64,000 bases of DNA from Saccharum officinarum. Its lineage: Eukaryota > Streptophyta > Magnoliopsida > Poales > Poaceae. The stretch lies in assembly GCA_020631735.1 (NCBI GenBank), contig CM036168.1, forward strand, positions 103,746,036 through 103,810,035, in the 5' to 3' direction. The notes below the pieces were generated by a model. It ran no database searches, had not been told where the DNA came from, and worked only from the letters and a program-made list of their open reading frames with translations. Made by a program: the position numbers and the translations under genes. Shown here in pieces: positions 47,848 through 60,415 of this stretch (its first letter is position 1; each line of letters begins with the position of its first letter).

Positions 47848-50682
47848 AGCTGCACTCGGGTCACACTTACTCGTCCTTTGTACGTGTCCAGGAAGGAGCT
47901 GAGAGATACTTTCTGTTATTGCGGAGTTCTTAAGAATCTGGTGTCATGACATGATGTCCTGAGTTGTGTTTGCATACGGTTCCCTGGTGCTGTTTTTGGA
48001 ACAGTGGGTAGCCTGTCGAACTTTCATTATTACAGTCATAATAATCTTAGAATCCTGGAAATGAGACTCGTTAGATCTATTTGCTCGTCTTGTGCTCCGT
48101 TATGTTTGTTCTATCGGTTATCGGTTAAGCTATGTGTGACGTGCTATCTAGTTATTATGTAATGAATGAAATGTATGCAATTATGGGTGTCCTGGTTGTT
48201 ATATACCACTAAGGGCTTGTTTAGATGCATTCGTATCTATTTCAATCCATATGTATTGAATTAGATAGAAAATCAACTAATTTTGATCTTAACACATGCA
48301 GATTAAGGTGGATATGAGCTCATCTAAAAGCCCTGACATGGAATATTGTTTTTCACTGCACCGTCTAGTCTCCGGGCAAGTTTCACTCTCTGGCCTTTGC
48401 TGGACTAGGGCCTGTTTTTAAAAAGCTTATCGAAACAACCCATCAAGATTCAAGAAGCAATGCTTGCCATCACCATCAGGAAGAAAGGAAGCAACATCAT
48501 TCCAGGCTTGCTGCATCGCCATTACTGATCAGGGCATCAGGCAGTCAGTCAGGTGGCATATATCACATTCACTTTGCCAAGTTCCTGGAATCGGATCCGT
48601 CTAAGCAAAAAAGGCCTATTATTTTTGCATTTTCCCTCTAATGAATAATTGTGTATTTCTATTGATAAGTGCATGCATCCATTTTTTTTTGGTTCTTCAT
48701 CCTTGTGTAGATGTGCATCAACTCATCTTACAAATTGGGTTAGAATTTTTTTTGCAACTATTTACATTAAAAAGATAGTTAATGCCTCACTTTAGAGTTT
48801 TGCACAAGGTCTAAAATTTTCTAGGATAGCCCTAGAGCGAGAAGCACGCGGAGTCTATGAGACACGGACGGGTTGATGCCCTCGTCGGGTGTGGACAACA
48901 TCAATGTGGAGGACAGCGTGCCGTGATGGAGGCGGATGGCACCAGAAAGGATGGTGGATGAATGGAATGGGCACTCCAATGAATCTCCTTGTATAGAGAT
49001 GGAAAAGAAGAAAGAAAAAGGAGAGAGAGTGAATGTTACACTGATGAGTGGATCCTGAATGATATACACGGATAGAGGCTAAGATTTGAGGACTTTTTTT
49101 TAGAGTTAGTGCAATTATTTTAAACCTCAAAAGTATGAGAGTCCTCAAACTCCAAGTAAAGATCCTGGTTCTTTACTGAAGTTATTATTAAGATGTTATT
49201 TAACCTACCGTGCTCTGACCATCCTTGGCCCTATGCTTGTGTTTGTTTTAGCCTAACAAGCCTAAAATTAGTCCAACCACCATCTCTACGCTAAGAGCAT
49301 CTCCAAGGGCTCTTTTTTTTTAAAAATTATTCTAAATCATCATTTGCAAGACTATTTTAATAAAATCTCTCTATATCTTTTTAGCCTCCAACAACTTCTA
49401 TCTTATGTGCATTTTAGAGAGCCAACCCCGTTCTCCATCTTTGGGTACAAGAAATCTGGAATAAGAGGATGGTAATGGTAATATTTGGAGATCTAATTAA
49501 AGAAACTATGGAGAGATATTTTTTTCATGAAAATCTTTATTCTTATGAATGCAGAAAGATATAAAGAGGCTACTAAAGTTGTTCTAAAGTGTTCTTATTT
49601 TATGTTTTGGCTCAACTGGGCCAACACTTGCAAACATTTTTTGTTGTTGTTTCCTTATCTATTTCTTTTTTTTTCACGCCCACACTAGCAAACATCTATT
49701 CAACTGGGCCAACATTAGCAAACTTTGGTGCTAGACAACAAACTTCCCCAAATCCAAAGCCTTGCTGCTCGGAGCTGTACTATGCGCCGACTAGAGCACT
49801 GGAAGATTGGCGCAACGGGCCGCACGGTGGTGCCCGCCGGCCATCGCGTCGACATCAACCAGCCGGCTTCCTCCATGGACGCACCCAGGACCTGCACTGG
49901 AGGCGCGATTTTGGGGCGGTTGCAACTGGTGCAGCGCTTCACTTCGTTGCTGCAAATCTCGAGCAGCAACTGTGGCGGGAGCTCGCCGCCGCGGGCGACG
50001 CGTGGCGAGCCTGGCGGCTGCTCAGAGCTTGGTGTGTTAGCTCGCACGGCGTCACTGATCCTCCTTCCTCCAATGCCAAGCATGATTTCTTTGGGGCTAC
50101 GGTATGTTTGGCCTTTTCTCATCTGGTTGTTTAAGTAGCTCAGAATTTATTAATAAATGATTTGATCGTCTTTTGGATGATGGGCACTATCTATATGATC
50201 ACGGAAATCCTTCGGTTGTTGGGATAGCTATATGCATTTTTAGGGTTTCATTTAAATCTATACTACTAGATCATGAAGACTAAGTCACTGCTCCAAGCGA
50301 CCAAACAGGTGTCCCCTGTATTTCGCGGATCAGTAGGCTAGAATTTTTTTTATTAAGCTTTGTTTATTCCTAAACAAAAAATAGATGATCATTTTGATAT
50401 CATAAGTTATGTGGAGACTCTATATGGTGATATTGACAGAGCAATGTCATTGGTACAATACAAAATCATGCCTTCTTTGCGTATACACACAGCAATCCGC
50501 AGTTCAAAATTCAACCAAATGCTTACAGCGAATGATAATTACAAAGAAATGTTAACTTCTCGAATTCTTCTTCAAATCCCAATGACTTCATACTACCCCC
50601 AAACTACAGAAACAATAAGGAGAGCTAAGAAAGATGTATAAGTATAATGTCTAATAATCAGAAGAAATTCTTAACCTAGGTA
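47848..50682. other. Intergenic region between NUP50 and the ABCB gene
   Basis: 47848 to about 48200 is the NUP50 3' flank. A MITE follows at 48207. 49293-49570 starts with TAAGAGCATCTCCAAGGGCT, a gene-proximal element motif also seen at 62719. 49740-50110 is a GC-rich island with open frames on both strands but no recognisable family. The rest is AT-rich. Confidence 0.45.
48207..48334. mobile_element. Small MITE, about 125 bp
   Basis: Left AGGGCTTGTTTAGATG and right, inverted, AGGGCTTTTAGATGAG. Short AT-rich interior. No clear target duplication. Confidence 0.55.
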
Positions 50683-53600
50683 CTATGATGAGGCTGAACG
50701 AAGTTCAACTAGAGAAGCATAGAATCCATCTTTGATATTCATCAGTGCCTCATGTCTTCCTTTCTCCACTATCACGCCATCCTTGAGAACAGCGATAATA
50801 TCAGCGCTTTTGATTGTCGAGAGGCGGTGTGCCACAATAACTGTTGTCCTGCCAACCATCACATTATCCAAGGCATCCTGCACTATGCGCTCAGACTCAG
50901 CATCCAAGGCACTCGTTGCTTCGTCAAGAAGTAGAATCCTAGGATCTTTTAGTATGGCCCTTGCTATGGCTACCCGCTGCTTCTGGCCACCAGATAGCTG
51001 AACCCCCCTCTCTCCAACAGTGGTGTCATACCCCTGGGGAAGGCTTGATACGAACTCATGTGCATTGGCTGCCTTTGCGGCCTTGATGAGCTCCTCCTCA
51101 GTGACCTCCCCATGTTTCCCATAAGCTATGTTGGCACGGATTGTGTCATTGAAGAGAATAGGCTCCTGGCCCACCAGACCCATTTGGTCCCTTAACCAAG
51201 TGACTTTCAGGCTTTTGATCTCTACTCCATCCAATGAGATAGTACCAGAGTCAGGGTTGTAGAATCGTTCCAACAAAGAGATTACCGTTGACTTGCCACT
51301 GCCACTCTCTCCCACAAGTGCAACAGTCTGTATAAAGCAATAAGTCGGATTAAGTTGTGGATTATATTACTATAGAAGATAGGACATTGCAGAGGGATAG
51401 TAGGCTAACCTTGCCAGAGGGAATGTGCAAGGTAAAATCGCTAAATATTTGAATATCTGGCCGGCTTGGATACTTGAAGCTGACATGTCGGAAATCGATG
51501 TCGCCCTTGACCTCATGAAGCGTCGAACCTTCATCATTGCTTGAGTCGATTTTGGACTTTCTGTCCAATAATGCGAATATGGAGACGGCTGAATCCTTGG
51601 CCTTTGTAGAATCAGAAGCCAATGCACTTGTTTGAGATACTCCAATTGTTGCCAGCATCAGTGCAAAAAATACCTGCCAGACATTACTTAATGCATCAAA
51701 CTCAAATATCCAATAGGAAGAAGTGGAATGCTGAAGGGAAGCGATACATTTTCCTAACCTTGAAAACATCTCCAAAAGTAGATTTGTTATGACGAACAAA
51801 TTGTGCTCCAACGTAGAAACAAAGTCCATATGTAAGGTACAACATCAAGAATGAGAAACCAAAACCAAGGCCTCCAACCATTCCTGTTCTGACTCCTTGT
51901 TTCTTTGAGGCTTCACATTTATCTTCATAAATTGTCGTCACTCTTTTTTCAGCACAAAAAGAAGCTACAGTCCTGATACTGCTGACTGCATCGGTGGCCA
52001 CTTGACTTGCGTCTTCATACAGTATCTGCAGAATAGCGATCCATTGTCGCTTAGCAAATTTGGGAGAAAACAAATATCTATAGTGAATCCTGCTTTAAAT
52101 CATTTTTATGTAATTCGTATAAGTCAATAATATGTCATAAATTTTATAAGATAGTATGAGCTTGGTTGCTTGAAAATATATGCATAAATCTTAGTTTCAG
52201 TAGTTGATAGATTACCTTGGCATCTTGACTGAAACCCTTCAAGAACTTCACTTGTGCATAACCTTGAACACCCGATAGTGGCATCACACACAGGATGATC
52301 AATGTGAGCTTCCAATCTGCCACAAAAGCAATGACAAATCCTGCAATTAGTGTCGAGGTGACCTGAACTGCCAAGGCCAAGTTATCACCCACTAAACGTC
52401 GGACATTCAAAGCATCAACTGACAACCTTGCGCCAAGTGCTCCACTGTAAGATATAAGCATACCGTTAGTACCTCAAATATGGAATCCTGTAAGTAGAAA
52501 TAAAGATAACAAAACATTGATCAAAAGGGATGGTAACCAACCTGGAATTTTTGGGATCATCAAACCAAGCAACTTCTTGGTGCACAATGCTCCGAAACGA
52601 CAAGGCACGGATACGCTCGATAAGCTTCCCCCGGCTACCCCAAATAATAAATACTCCACTGGTATTGATAGTATTGATACAATACCCAGCACAACACACA
52701 TCAAACCCCAAAAGCTTGCATCCTTTTTTAGTTGGTGTGGCGGCTCGTAGAATGTTTTGATGGCATTGGAGATCATTAGACCAAACATTGGGAAAAGCAC
52801 TCCATGGACTCCAGCAGCTAGCGATCCTAACAAAAGAATAGGCACCTCTGGCTTGTTTAGACTAGCTAGCCGTCCCATTGGAGCTTTCTTTGGGGCCTCA
52901 CCATCACGAGCCTGCTCTTTCTCATCCTCACAATTTGCATCATTGCCTTCAAGCAATTCAACTGAACCAGGCATGCCAAAGGGGAGGGTCAAAGAATGCC
53001 CACTACTGTTTCCCGTTGAACCTCTGCTTATTGATCGCTTCAGTGAGAGGCTTCTACTTTTAGACCTTGAATCAGACATGTGATGATCTAATTTACGTTC
53101 TTCTTCTTTGCTTTCTTGGAGACGAATAAGTTGAGAATAAGCACCATCAGGGTTCATTATCAGTTCATCGTGGGGACCTATGAATATTCATTGATGCAAG
53201 AAATTGATATGGTTAGTTAAAATATCTTGAGCATGTAACGAATTAAAATTCAATATGCAAAATGGGAAAGACATCCTGACCTTGTTCAACTATTTTCCCT
53301 TGTTGAACAACTGATATGCAATCAGCATTTCTCACAGTACTTAGGCGATGTGCAACCACAAGTGTTGTCCTATCCAGCATGATCCTATTCAGTGCCTCCT
53401 GAACAATCCGCTCCGACTCCACATCCAATGCACTAGTAGCCTCGTCTAACAAAAGAATTCTGGGGTTTTTGATGATTGCTCTTGCAATAGCGATCCTTTG
53501 CTTTTGTCCCCCTGATAGCTGAGCACCACGTTGGCCAACCATCGTGTCATAACCCTAGTATCAGACAAAAAGAGAAATATTAGCACTCGGCTCAGCAAGA

Positions 53601-56600
53601 TTAGGATGTACATAAGTTATAATTAGATCTATGACATACATTGGGTAACTTATCGATGAAATTTGCTGCATTAGCAAGCTCAGCTGCTCTTTTGATCTCT
53701 TCAATTGTTGCATCCTCTTTTCCATATGTTATATTATCTTTGATAGATGTCATAAAGAGCAATGGCTCTTGGTTAACAAGACCAGTCTTCCCTCTTATCC
53801 AATCAAGCTGCAAACTCTTGATGTTAATCCCATCAATCAAAACCTCACCAGCTTGTGGATCATAGAATCTCTCTACAAGACTTATCACAGTTGACTTGCC
53901 ACTTCCACTCTCCCCAACTATAGCCATTGTAGTGCCGCTAGACACATGTAGCGAGAACCCATCAAATATTAGTTGCTCTGGTCTCGCTGGGTAGCTGAAG
54001 TACACGTCATTTAGGTCAACATCACCCTTGATGTCTTCTAGTTGCTTACCAGTTGGGTCGTCTGGGTCAATCTCTGGTTTCCTCTTGATCGTGGTGAACA
54101 ATCTGTATGCCGCAGATTGTCCTTCTGCAAAGGCTGCCATGCAGGGTGTTGCATTACCTAAAGACCTGCACACCAAAAATTGAAGTTAACGCCACCAGTC
54201 ATGCAACATGGATCAGCATAAGACTTTATTTCTCTAGATTCAAAGAAACCCACATTGCCCCAGTCATTATAGCAAACAAGATATTGATGACGTCTCCTCC
54301 TGAGTAACCTTTGCTAAGAATCAACTTTCCACCATACCATATGGCTAAACCATAGCTTGAGAAAAATATGCAGAAAACAGAACCCATGCCAAAACCATTG
54401 GTAATTCCTTCTTCAACAGCAGCCTTGTATGACTTGTGTATGAGTTTATTATACAATGCAATAGCCTGTTTCTCCCCATTGAAGGAGACAACCTGTTTTA
54501 CAGATGTGGGCACAAGAAAACCAGTGAGAGCATGCAAAATTGAAAAATGTAGAGATTCATCTGACAGGAGCGCTTTGGAACTCACTGTTTTTATAGCCCC
54601 AAGTGTCTGTTCAACAATATTGCCTGCATCACTGTATGATGCTTGCCCCTTGGTAGATATTTTAGCAAGCATTTTTGAGACAACTCCACCAGCAATGACA
54701 ACTGGAGGTATGCATGCCAACATGACAAGAGATAGAAGCCATCCTTTTACGAATGCTATCACGAAACCGCCAATGAAGGTTGCCACAAGCTGTTGAAACT
54801 TGCCGACCTGAAGAGTTTGTAGAAGTCAAATTGTGCACATTTTGATATAATCTGGTAATGATCAATAGCAGGTTTGCTTCTGCACTCGTCACTTTCAAAG
54901 ATAGGAATTATTACCTTCTCACCAATGGCATCCTGAACTAACACGGTATCACCAGACATCCTTGAAACTATCTGCCCAGTTGTCATTTCTACATCAAAGA
55001 ATGCTATTTCTTGTCTCAAGACAGATTTTAGGTACAGAGATCGAATGCGTGTTGCCTGCCTTTCTCCTGTCATTGTCCAACATGACACCTCTGCACAAAC
55101 AATAAGTGGCTTCACTTATTTACACTGATATAGTTATTACGTGGCTTATGCATGTGGAACCTTGTTTCAAGTTTTCTAGGTCAGTTTGTTAACGAAGCAA
55201 TGTCTTTATGGTACGTTTCTTCACGTATTACTTTCCATGGAAGTTCAAACATGTTGGGACTGTCCTAACCACTATCATGAACACAAGCTTTTTGTACCCT
55301 TCATTGAAAGTACATAACAAAAGTCAAAGTTGAACTCTGCTCTATGCCAACTTGCAAGTTTGAAAAGTTGAAACACTAGTATTGGCGCTAGCTGGTATAC
55401 GAGGCGTGCTTCTTTTTCTTAAGCTTATCTCACCATTGACAGCAAGATTATTTCAGGTTGTGGTGCGAAGTGCAAGCGGATGTGAAGATTGAAAAGTTGA
55501 CAGAGTCTACTTAAGAGTACTTACGAAGAAAGGAAACAACCGCTGTTGCAATGCCTAGGTAGACAAAGTTCAAAACTGCCTGTGAAAAAAGCAAGGTAGA
55601 AACAAAGTGAGAATTGAGAAATGCAATTATGTCTCGCTAACAAGGAAATGAATTCTAGTTGAAGTAAACTTCAAGGTACATATAATTCATGGAGAACAGT
55701 GATGAAAGTTTGACCGCATTTTTATGATTTTGTTCAGGATTCGGATACAAATCTGTCAGCAAAAATATACTACTGCAACAGACAAACTTGACAGCGTGAT
55801 TTATGTGTCCCATCTCAGAAAGGGGGAAAGAAATGTGTTGGACGCCAGCTTATTCTTGGACTGAGTTTCGGATCTTTGATCAAGAAAAAATTCCAGCCTT
55901 TACCGGATGTGGTTAGTTATCCATTATATTAAAATTGTTCCACATGGTCTCTTATTATTATATTATTATTATATTACAAGTTGTAATAATGCAATCTATT
56001 GGTATAACCTATTACAAGTTACTGGTTTGAGCATTTAGCTAATCTATTCCTGTTTCTAATTCAGAAAAGCACATTGTAAGCGACTAAGCACTTTATCTTC
56101 ATATAAAAGTCAGCTCCCATGTGAGAGAAAGAGAAAAAAAAATCTTACTTGCATGAGAAAAAAACTAAATGCGAAAAATATTCTGGTTAGTTGGTCGTTA
56201 AAAGTTGAGTTGAGTTGTTGAGGAGGCATTGAGCAGCGAAACAGTATTTCCGGGCTTGTATTTTTTACAGTAAACTTGTGACTCTGAAGACCCTGTTTTA
56301 TTCCCTCAATAGAAAAAAGAACAAGTTGCCATAGAAACTTGGCCAATGCTCACCCTTCGCTGTTTGCTCTTAAAAATATTGAAACTATACAATTATTGCT
56401 ACCGCATGACTGAACTAATGAAAGCAAAAACGCTCCGAGAAGACAGAAGAAATAGTGCAATATTTGAACTTTGAAACTGGGAAAATAAGGCGCTAGGAAG
56501 AGGCGTCGCGTTGATACTGGACGTTGCTGCTAAGTTTCTACGGATAACGTATCAAAAGTAAGTATTTTAATTTCATAACAGGAGTGTTTTTTTTTATATC

Positions 56601-57189
56601 TCAAGATTGATTGAACGAAGGACATAAAAAGGAGAAAAACAGAAACAATTCGTTCAAAAAAAAAGACGAACAGAGAACACAACGGGAGGACTAATGGCGC
56701 CAAAAGTCAAGATACGCCCTCTGTCCCTCCGTGGGCGACGAAAGCGCAAACGCCGGCAAGATTTTAACAAAGCTTTCTATCTCGATCAGACCAGACTGCC
56801 TTGCGACCGAATTTGTCCTCGATCCAACGGCGGCCGGAGAGGCATACGTGCATGTCATGGAGAAGCTAGCTAGCGTCGTCGTCGAAGTGCTGTCATCGCC
56901 GGCGGCTCACCTGGTTGACGCGGTGGAGGACGTTGTCGGTGGTGGCGTCGCCGAAGGCGTTGATGACCTGGCCGAAGATGACCGTCATGACGGGCTGCGA
57001 GACGCCGTTGGCCAGCGCCCCCACCGTGCCGAGGACCATGAGCAGCACGTCCGTGCCGTCGGCGTACCGGAACAGCCCCGTGAACGGCACCTTCTTCCCA
57101 GCGTCGCCGCCGCCGCCGTTCCCGTTCCCGTTCCCCTCTTCCTTCTTCTCCACGCCATCCCTCCCTTTCGCACCTCCCGCTGCGTCCAT
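50683..57189 (-). CDS. Full-size ABCB (MDR/P-glycoprotein) transporter, ABCB4/11/21-like, one frameshift
   Basis: Plasma-membrane ABC exporter; the plant ABCB4/11/21 clade moves auxin and other organics. Twelve exons: 57189-56911, 55579-55525, 55090-54915, 54807-54586, 54492-54254, 54165-53640, 53554-53281, 53177-52542, 52444-52216, 52025-51759, 51673-51410 and 51327-50683. Layout TMD1-NBD1-TMD2-NBD2. Both NBDs keep Walker [10 protein letters not shown] (first near residue 408), signature LSGGQKQR, Walker [13 protein letters not shown] and the H-loop AHRLST. Exon 8 has a five-C run (52628-52632, plus strand) where one base is missing: VAGG should continue [11 protein letters not shown], but the frame slips. 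With that base the protein would be about 1270 aa, normal for the family. All splice phases agree only if the base is restored. Expression is likely driven from upstream of 57190, where a Stowaway lies 170 bp away. Confidence 0.93.
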
Positions 57190-57357
57190 TGTGTGTGTGT
57201 GTACTGCGTACACGCCTGCCTTTGGGGGCGCCTGATTCTCGCGGCTCCGCCTGGCAACGGTATTTATGGGGTTCGTTGGTCGCACAGGGTGGTAGTGGGG
57301 AAAGGAGCCATTGCACACTGCCCAACTGCTGTTGCGAAACGTTTTACGGAAGTACTG

Positions 57358-57623
57358 TACTTCCTCCGTATCGGATATAGAAGTCGTTTAGACAGTGACA
57401 CGGTCTTTAAAACATAACTTTGATCTCTTGTTTTTTATAAAAAAAATATTTATAGAAAAGTGATATATGTATACTTTTATAAAAGTATTTTTCAAGACAA
57501 ATCTATTCATATAATTTTTACATTTGCAAACTCAACAACTTAAAAGTTATTGATGATTTATATTCCCAATGTTTGACTCAAACCTTGTCCAAAACGACTT
57601 CTAAATCCGATACGGAGAGAGTA
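57358..57623. mobile_element. Stowaway MITE in the ABCB promoter region
   Basis: TA duplication at each end (57358-57359, 57622-57623). Termini CTTCCTCCGTATCGGATATA and, inverted, CTCTCTCCGTATCGGATTTA. About 262 bp, 170 bp upstream of the ABCB start codon. Confidence 0.88.
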
Positions 57624-57993
57624 CTATGTAATAATGAAAAATGACACAATGAATTATTCCTTCGTAAGCAAATCCTTTTTTTAAAAGAATTGAATGTGCC
57701 ACCTATGTATGTACGCGGGTATAATAAAAACTTGTGCATTAGTTTTCACTCTTCTTTAGTTCGTTATTTGATACTGTGGTTATAAGTTTTCACTCTTTTC
57801 CATAACCGAGCTTCCTTTTTGTCAGCAAATAAGCTGACAACATTGTAATACTTGGTTGTGTGCGGTCGTAGAGGTTGGAATTTTTCTATTTCTAAAAAAC
57901 TATAACCGAGCTTCGTAGTGCAAAGATATTGACATAATTTTCTTCCTAATTGCTCACCTATGCATTATCACAAGCTTAAAAATTCGGGCCTCC

Positions 57994-58125
<132 letters not shown>

Positions 58126-59374
58126 GCAATGGAGTTTTGTTGACCGAAAAGTGTCAAAGTATACAACAAAATTTAAAAGGAAGAGTATATTTCAAGAAGC
58201 CACAATTCACGACACTGTCGGGCGCCAGTAACACACATGCCAGTGACACAGCACCGCGGAATTTGACCTTCACGTCCACGGTGTGCTCAACGAGGCTGAC
58301 ACGGATGGCCCGCCTGCAGACCCACCCACGGGAGCACCTACTTTACGCTACAAGCAAGCACGTGTGTACGGTCAAACACAGTTAGCGCGCACAAAGCGGT
58401 TCCCGAACAAGGGGCACCACGCAGCAGTGGGAGTGGAACCCAGGCAGCAGCAACTCCGCGAGCCCGCACGTCGGTGGCCCTTCCTGGCGCCCTCGAGTAG
58501 CCACGAGCTAAGCCATTGCCCACTGGAGAAGCATCTAGTTAGTACTAAAGTAGTTAAAAAATCGTGCGCTTGACGTCATCGCCGACGTTAGCAGGTCAAA
58601 GTTGAGAGAAGCGAGGGTGTTTGTGTTGGGGCTGGGCGCCCGCCCCCGTGCTACGCTGCGACCTGTCCGCGACGACTCACACGGGATGGGTGCGGGCTCA
58701 CGATCGACGTCGACTCACCAGCGCGGTGGGGAGCGGCGCCGTGCACATGGACATCGTCACATCAGGACATGACATGATCTGCGCTCAGGCTCAGCTCGTC
58801 CTTAGACCGTCTGCACCACGTCCGGTAAAGGGCCACGTCGGCATATAGCGTCGAAATACTGCTGCAGCGGGCCAAATGATACGCAATCGAGTTTCATCCG
58901 TCAAATATGACGTGGCACAGTAATTTTACAGGTCCTCCTCTATCTGATGTTGCCAGGGCCGCAGGCCCCACCATACGCCCACGAGCGAGCGCATGCACGG
59001 AAGCATCAAACGCGGCCCCCACTTTTTCAATGTCAAAAAATGCTATAACTCACAAACCATAAAACCAAAATAAATTTCGATTGCACCATTAAATTCGTTT
59101 CAATAAATTCTTCAAAACAAGATGTCACATGGATATATTTAGATAAAGTGACAAGTGGGGTCCACGGTGACTAGGATGGATAGAGGATGATATAGAGGAT
59201 GGATGAGTACGGGAGAATTGAATATAGATGAGAGAATCTTGATGATTAGGATATATAGAGGATGAATATAGATGTCCATGAGTGCGGATAGTCTCACTCC
59301 CAATTCCATGCCTCCTGGTGATCACTTGACCTCCCGCGATGCGTCGTGCCTGGCTCGCTGTCGCTGGCACCCGA
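58126..59374. other. Intergenic stretch, no gene recognised
   Basis: 58200-58860 is GC-rich without a recognisable product. 59150-59270 contains repeated ATAGAGGATG words in a purine-rich tract. Confidence 0.45.
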
Positions 59375-59379
59375 TCGGC

Positions 59380-59665
59380 TGATACATCCGGCCCAGGTAG
59401 GGTTGGCCGAGGCCCAATAAATTAAGGTTGCCCGGACCCCAACAGTTCTTATGCACACCCACTCGAGGAAAGGTCCAATGTCCCTAAAAGACTAGTCCGA
59501 TAGGAGAAGGATGGCTCTCTCTTTTAAGGTGGCTTCCTCCTTCCAAGTTAAGCAAGGTGGGATTATTCAGAGGCTCACACGGTCGCCGCCTGACTACAAC
59601 TAGGCCACTTGGCCCTTTTTTGTTGCGTCTTTGCCAGCGGGTAATAGCGGAGGATGTCCTCATCA
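59380..59665 (-). repeat. TRIM LTR, copy at the left (3' LTR on the minus strand)
   Basis: 286 bp. Aligns without gaps to 59706-59991; 13 differences, 12 of them transitions. Confidence 0.93.
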
Positions 59666-59705
59666 TTCCCATCCCCTTAAACAAGGGCCCAGCTCCGATA
59701 CCAAA

Positions 59706-59991
59706 TGATACATCCGGCCCAGGTAGGGTTGGCCGAGACCCAATAAATTAAGGTTGCCCGGACCCCAACAGTTCTTATGCACACCCACTTGGGAAAAGGC
59801 CCAATGTCCCTAAAAGACTAGTCCGATAGGGGAAGAGTGGCTCTCTCTTTTAAGCTGGCTTCCTCCTCCCAAGCTAAGCAAGGTGGGATTATTCAGAGGC
59901 TCACACGGTCGCCGCCCGATTACAACTAGGCCACTTGGCCCTTTTTTGTTGCGTCTTTGCCAGCGGGTAATAGCGGAGGATGTCCTCATCA
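59706..59991 (-). repeat. TRIM LTR, copy at the right (5' LTR on the minus strand)
   Basis: 286 bp, adjoining the primer-binding site at 59705 and below. Confidence 0.93.
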
Positions 59992-60013
59992 TCGGCTTTC
60001 CCCAGCCTACTTG

Positions 60014-60212
60014 TAAGGCCAGTGTGAGTGGAGTTTTATCAGAGTTTTATGGATATTAAATAGGCTGATGTGGAACTGTATTAATGAAGAGAGATGATAA
60101 GAGTTTCATGGTAGTAGAGAGAGTTTTATGGAGATGAAACTCTTCTGCACTGTTTCTGAAACATGGATGCATTAGTAACAGGGCTATGAAATCCTCACTG
60201 AGACTGACCTAA
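60014..60212 (+). mobile_element. Tourist-like MITE, first of an inverted pair
   Basis: TAA on both sides. Termini GGCCAGTGTGAGTGGAGTTT and, inverted, GGTCAGTCTCAGTGAGGATT. 193 bp. Inverted relative to 61777-61974. Confidence 0.85.
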
Positions 60213-60284
60213 TTATAATTGTGTCCCAATGCATGGCGGTGGCCTTCGTCCTCAGGGTAAGCAGATTATGTTTGGGACACCATT

Positions 60285-60415
60285 TTTTTTGAACCAATGA
60301 GCCTTTTCTCCTTGTTCTCGTGTACTTTGCATGGAAATACCGTGGTCACTGGGATTCGAACCCGAGGTGGCCAGACAGGGCCTTTGGCTCCGTGCGCTAA
60401 CACTCCTAATCTCAT
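60285..60415 (-). mobile_element. tRNA-derived SINE-like element
   Basis: On the minus strand TAGCGCACGG (A-box-like) is followed about 40 nt later by GGGTTCGAATCCC (B box), then a non-tRNA body and an A-rich end (TTCAAAAAAAATGG). No cloverleaf can be completed, so it is not a tRNA gene. Target duplications are unclear. Confidence 0.55.

Larger units (their letters stand above)
59375..59996 (-). mobile_element. Complete TRIM (miniature LTR retrotransposon), 612 bp
   Basis: 5-bp target duplication TCGGC (59375-59379, 59992-59996) flanks two 286-bp direct repeats and a 40-bp interior. Read on the minus strand each repeat starts TGATGAGG and ends TGTATCA, the TG...CA rule of LTRs. The interior begins TTTGGTATCGGAGC, an initiator-tRNA-Met-type primer-binding site, and ends AAGGGGATGGGAA, a polypurine tract. 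It has no coding capacity, so it must be mobilised in trans. The LTRs differ at 13 of 286 positions by my count. Confidence 0.93.

Noticed and set aside
59380..59991. Simple tandem duplication, or a Cassandra-type element with 5S rRNA in its LTR
   Set aside because: The TG...CA ends, primer site, polypurine tract and 5-bp target duplication show an LTR element. Only a short AAGTTAAGC word resembles 5S rRNA, which is too little.
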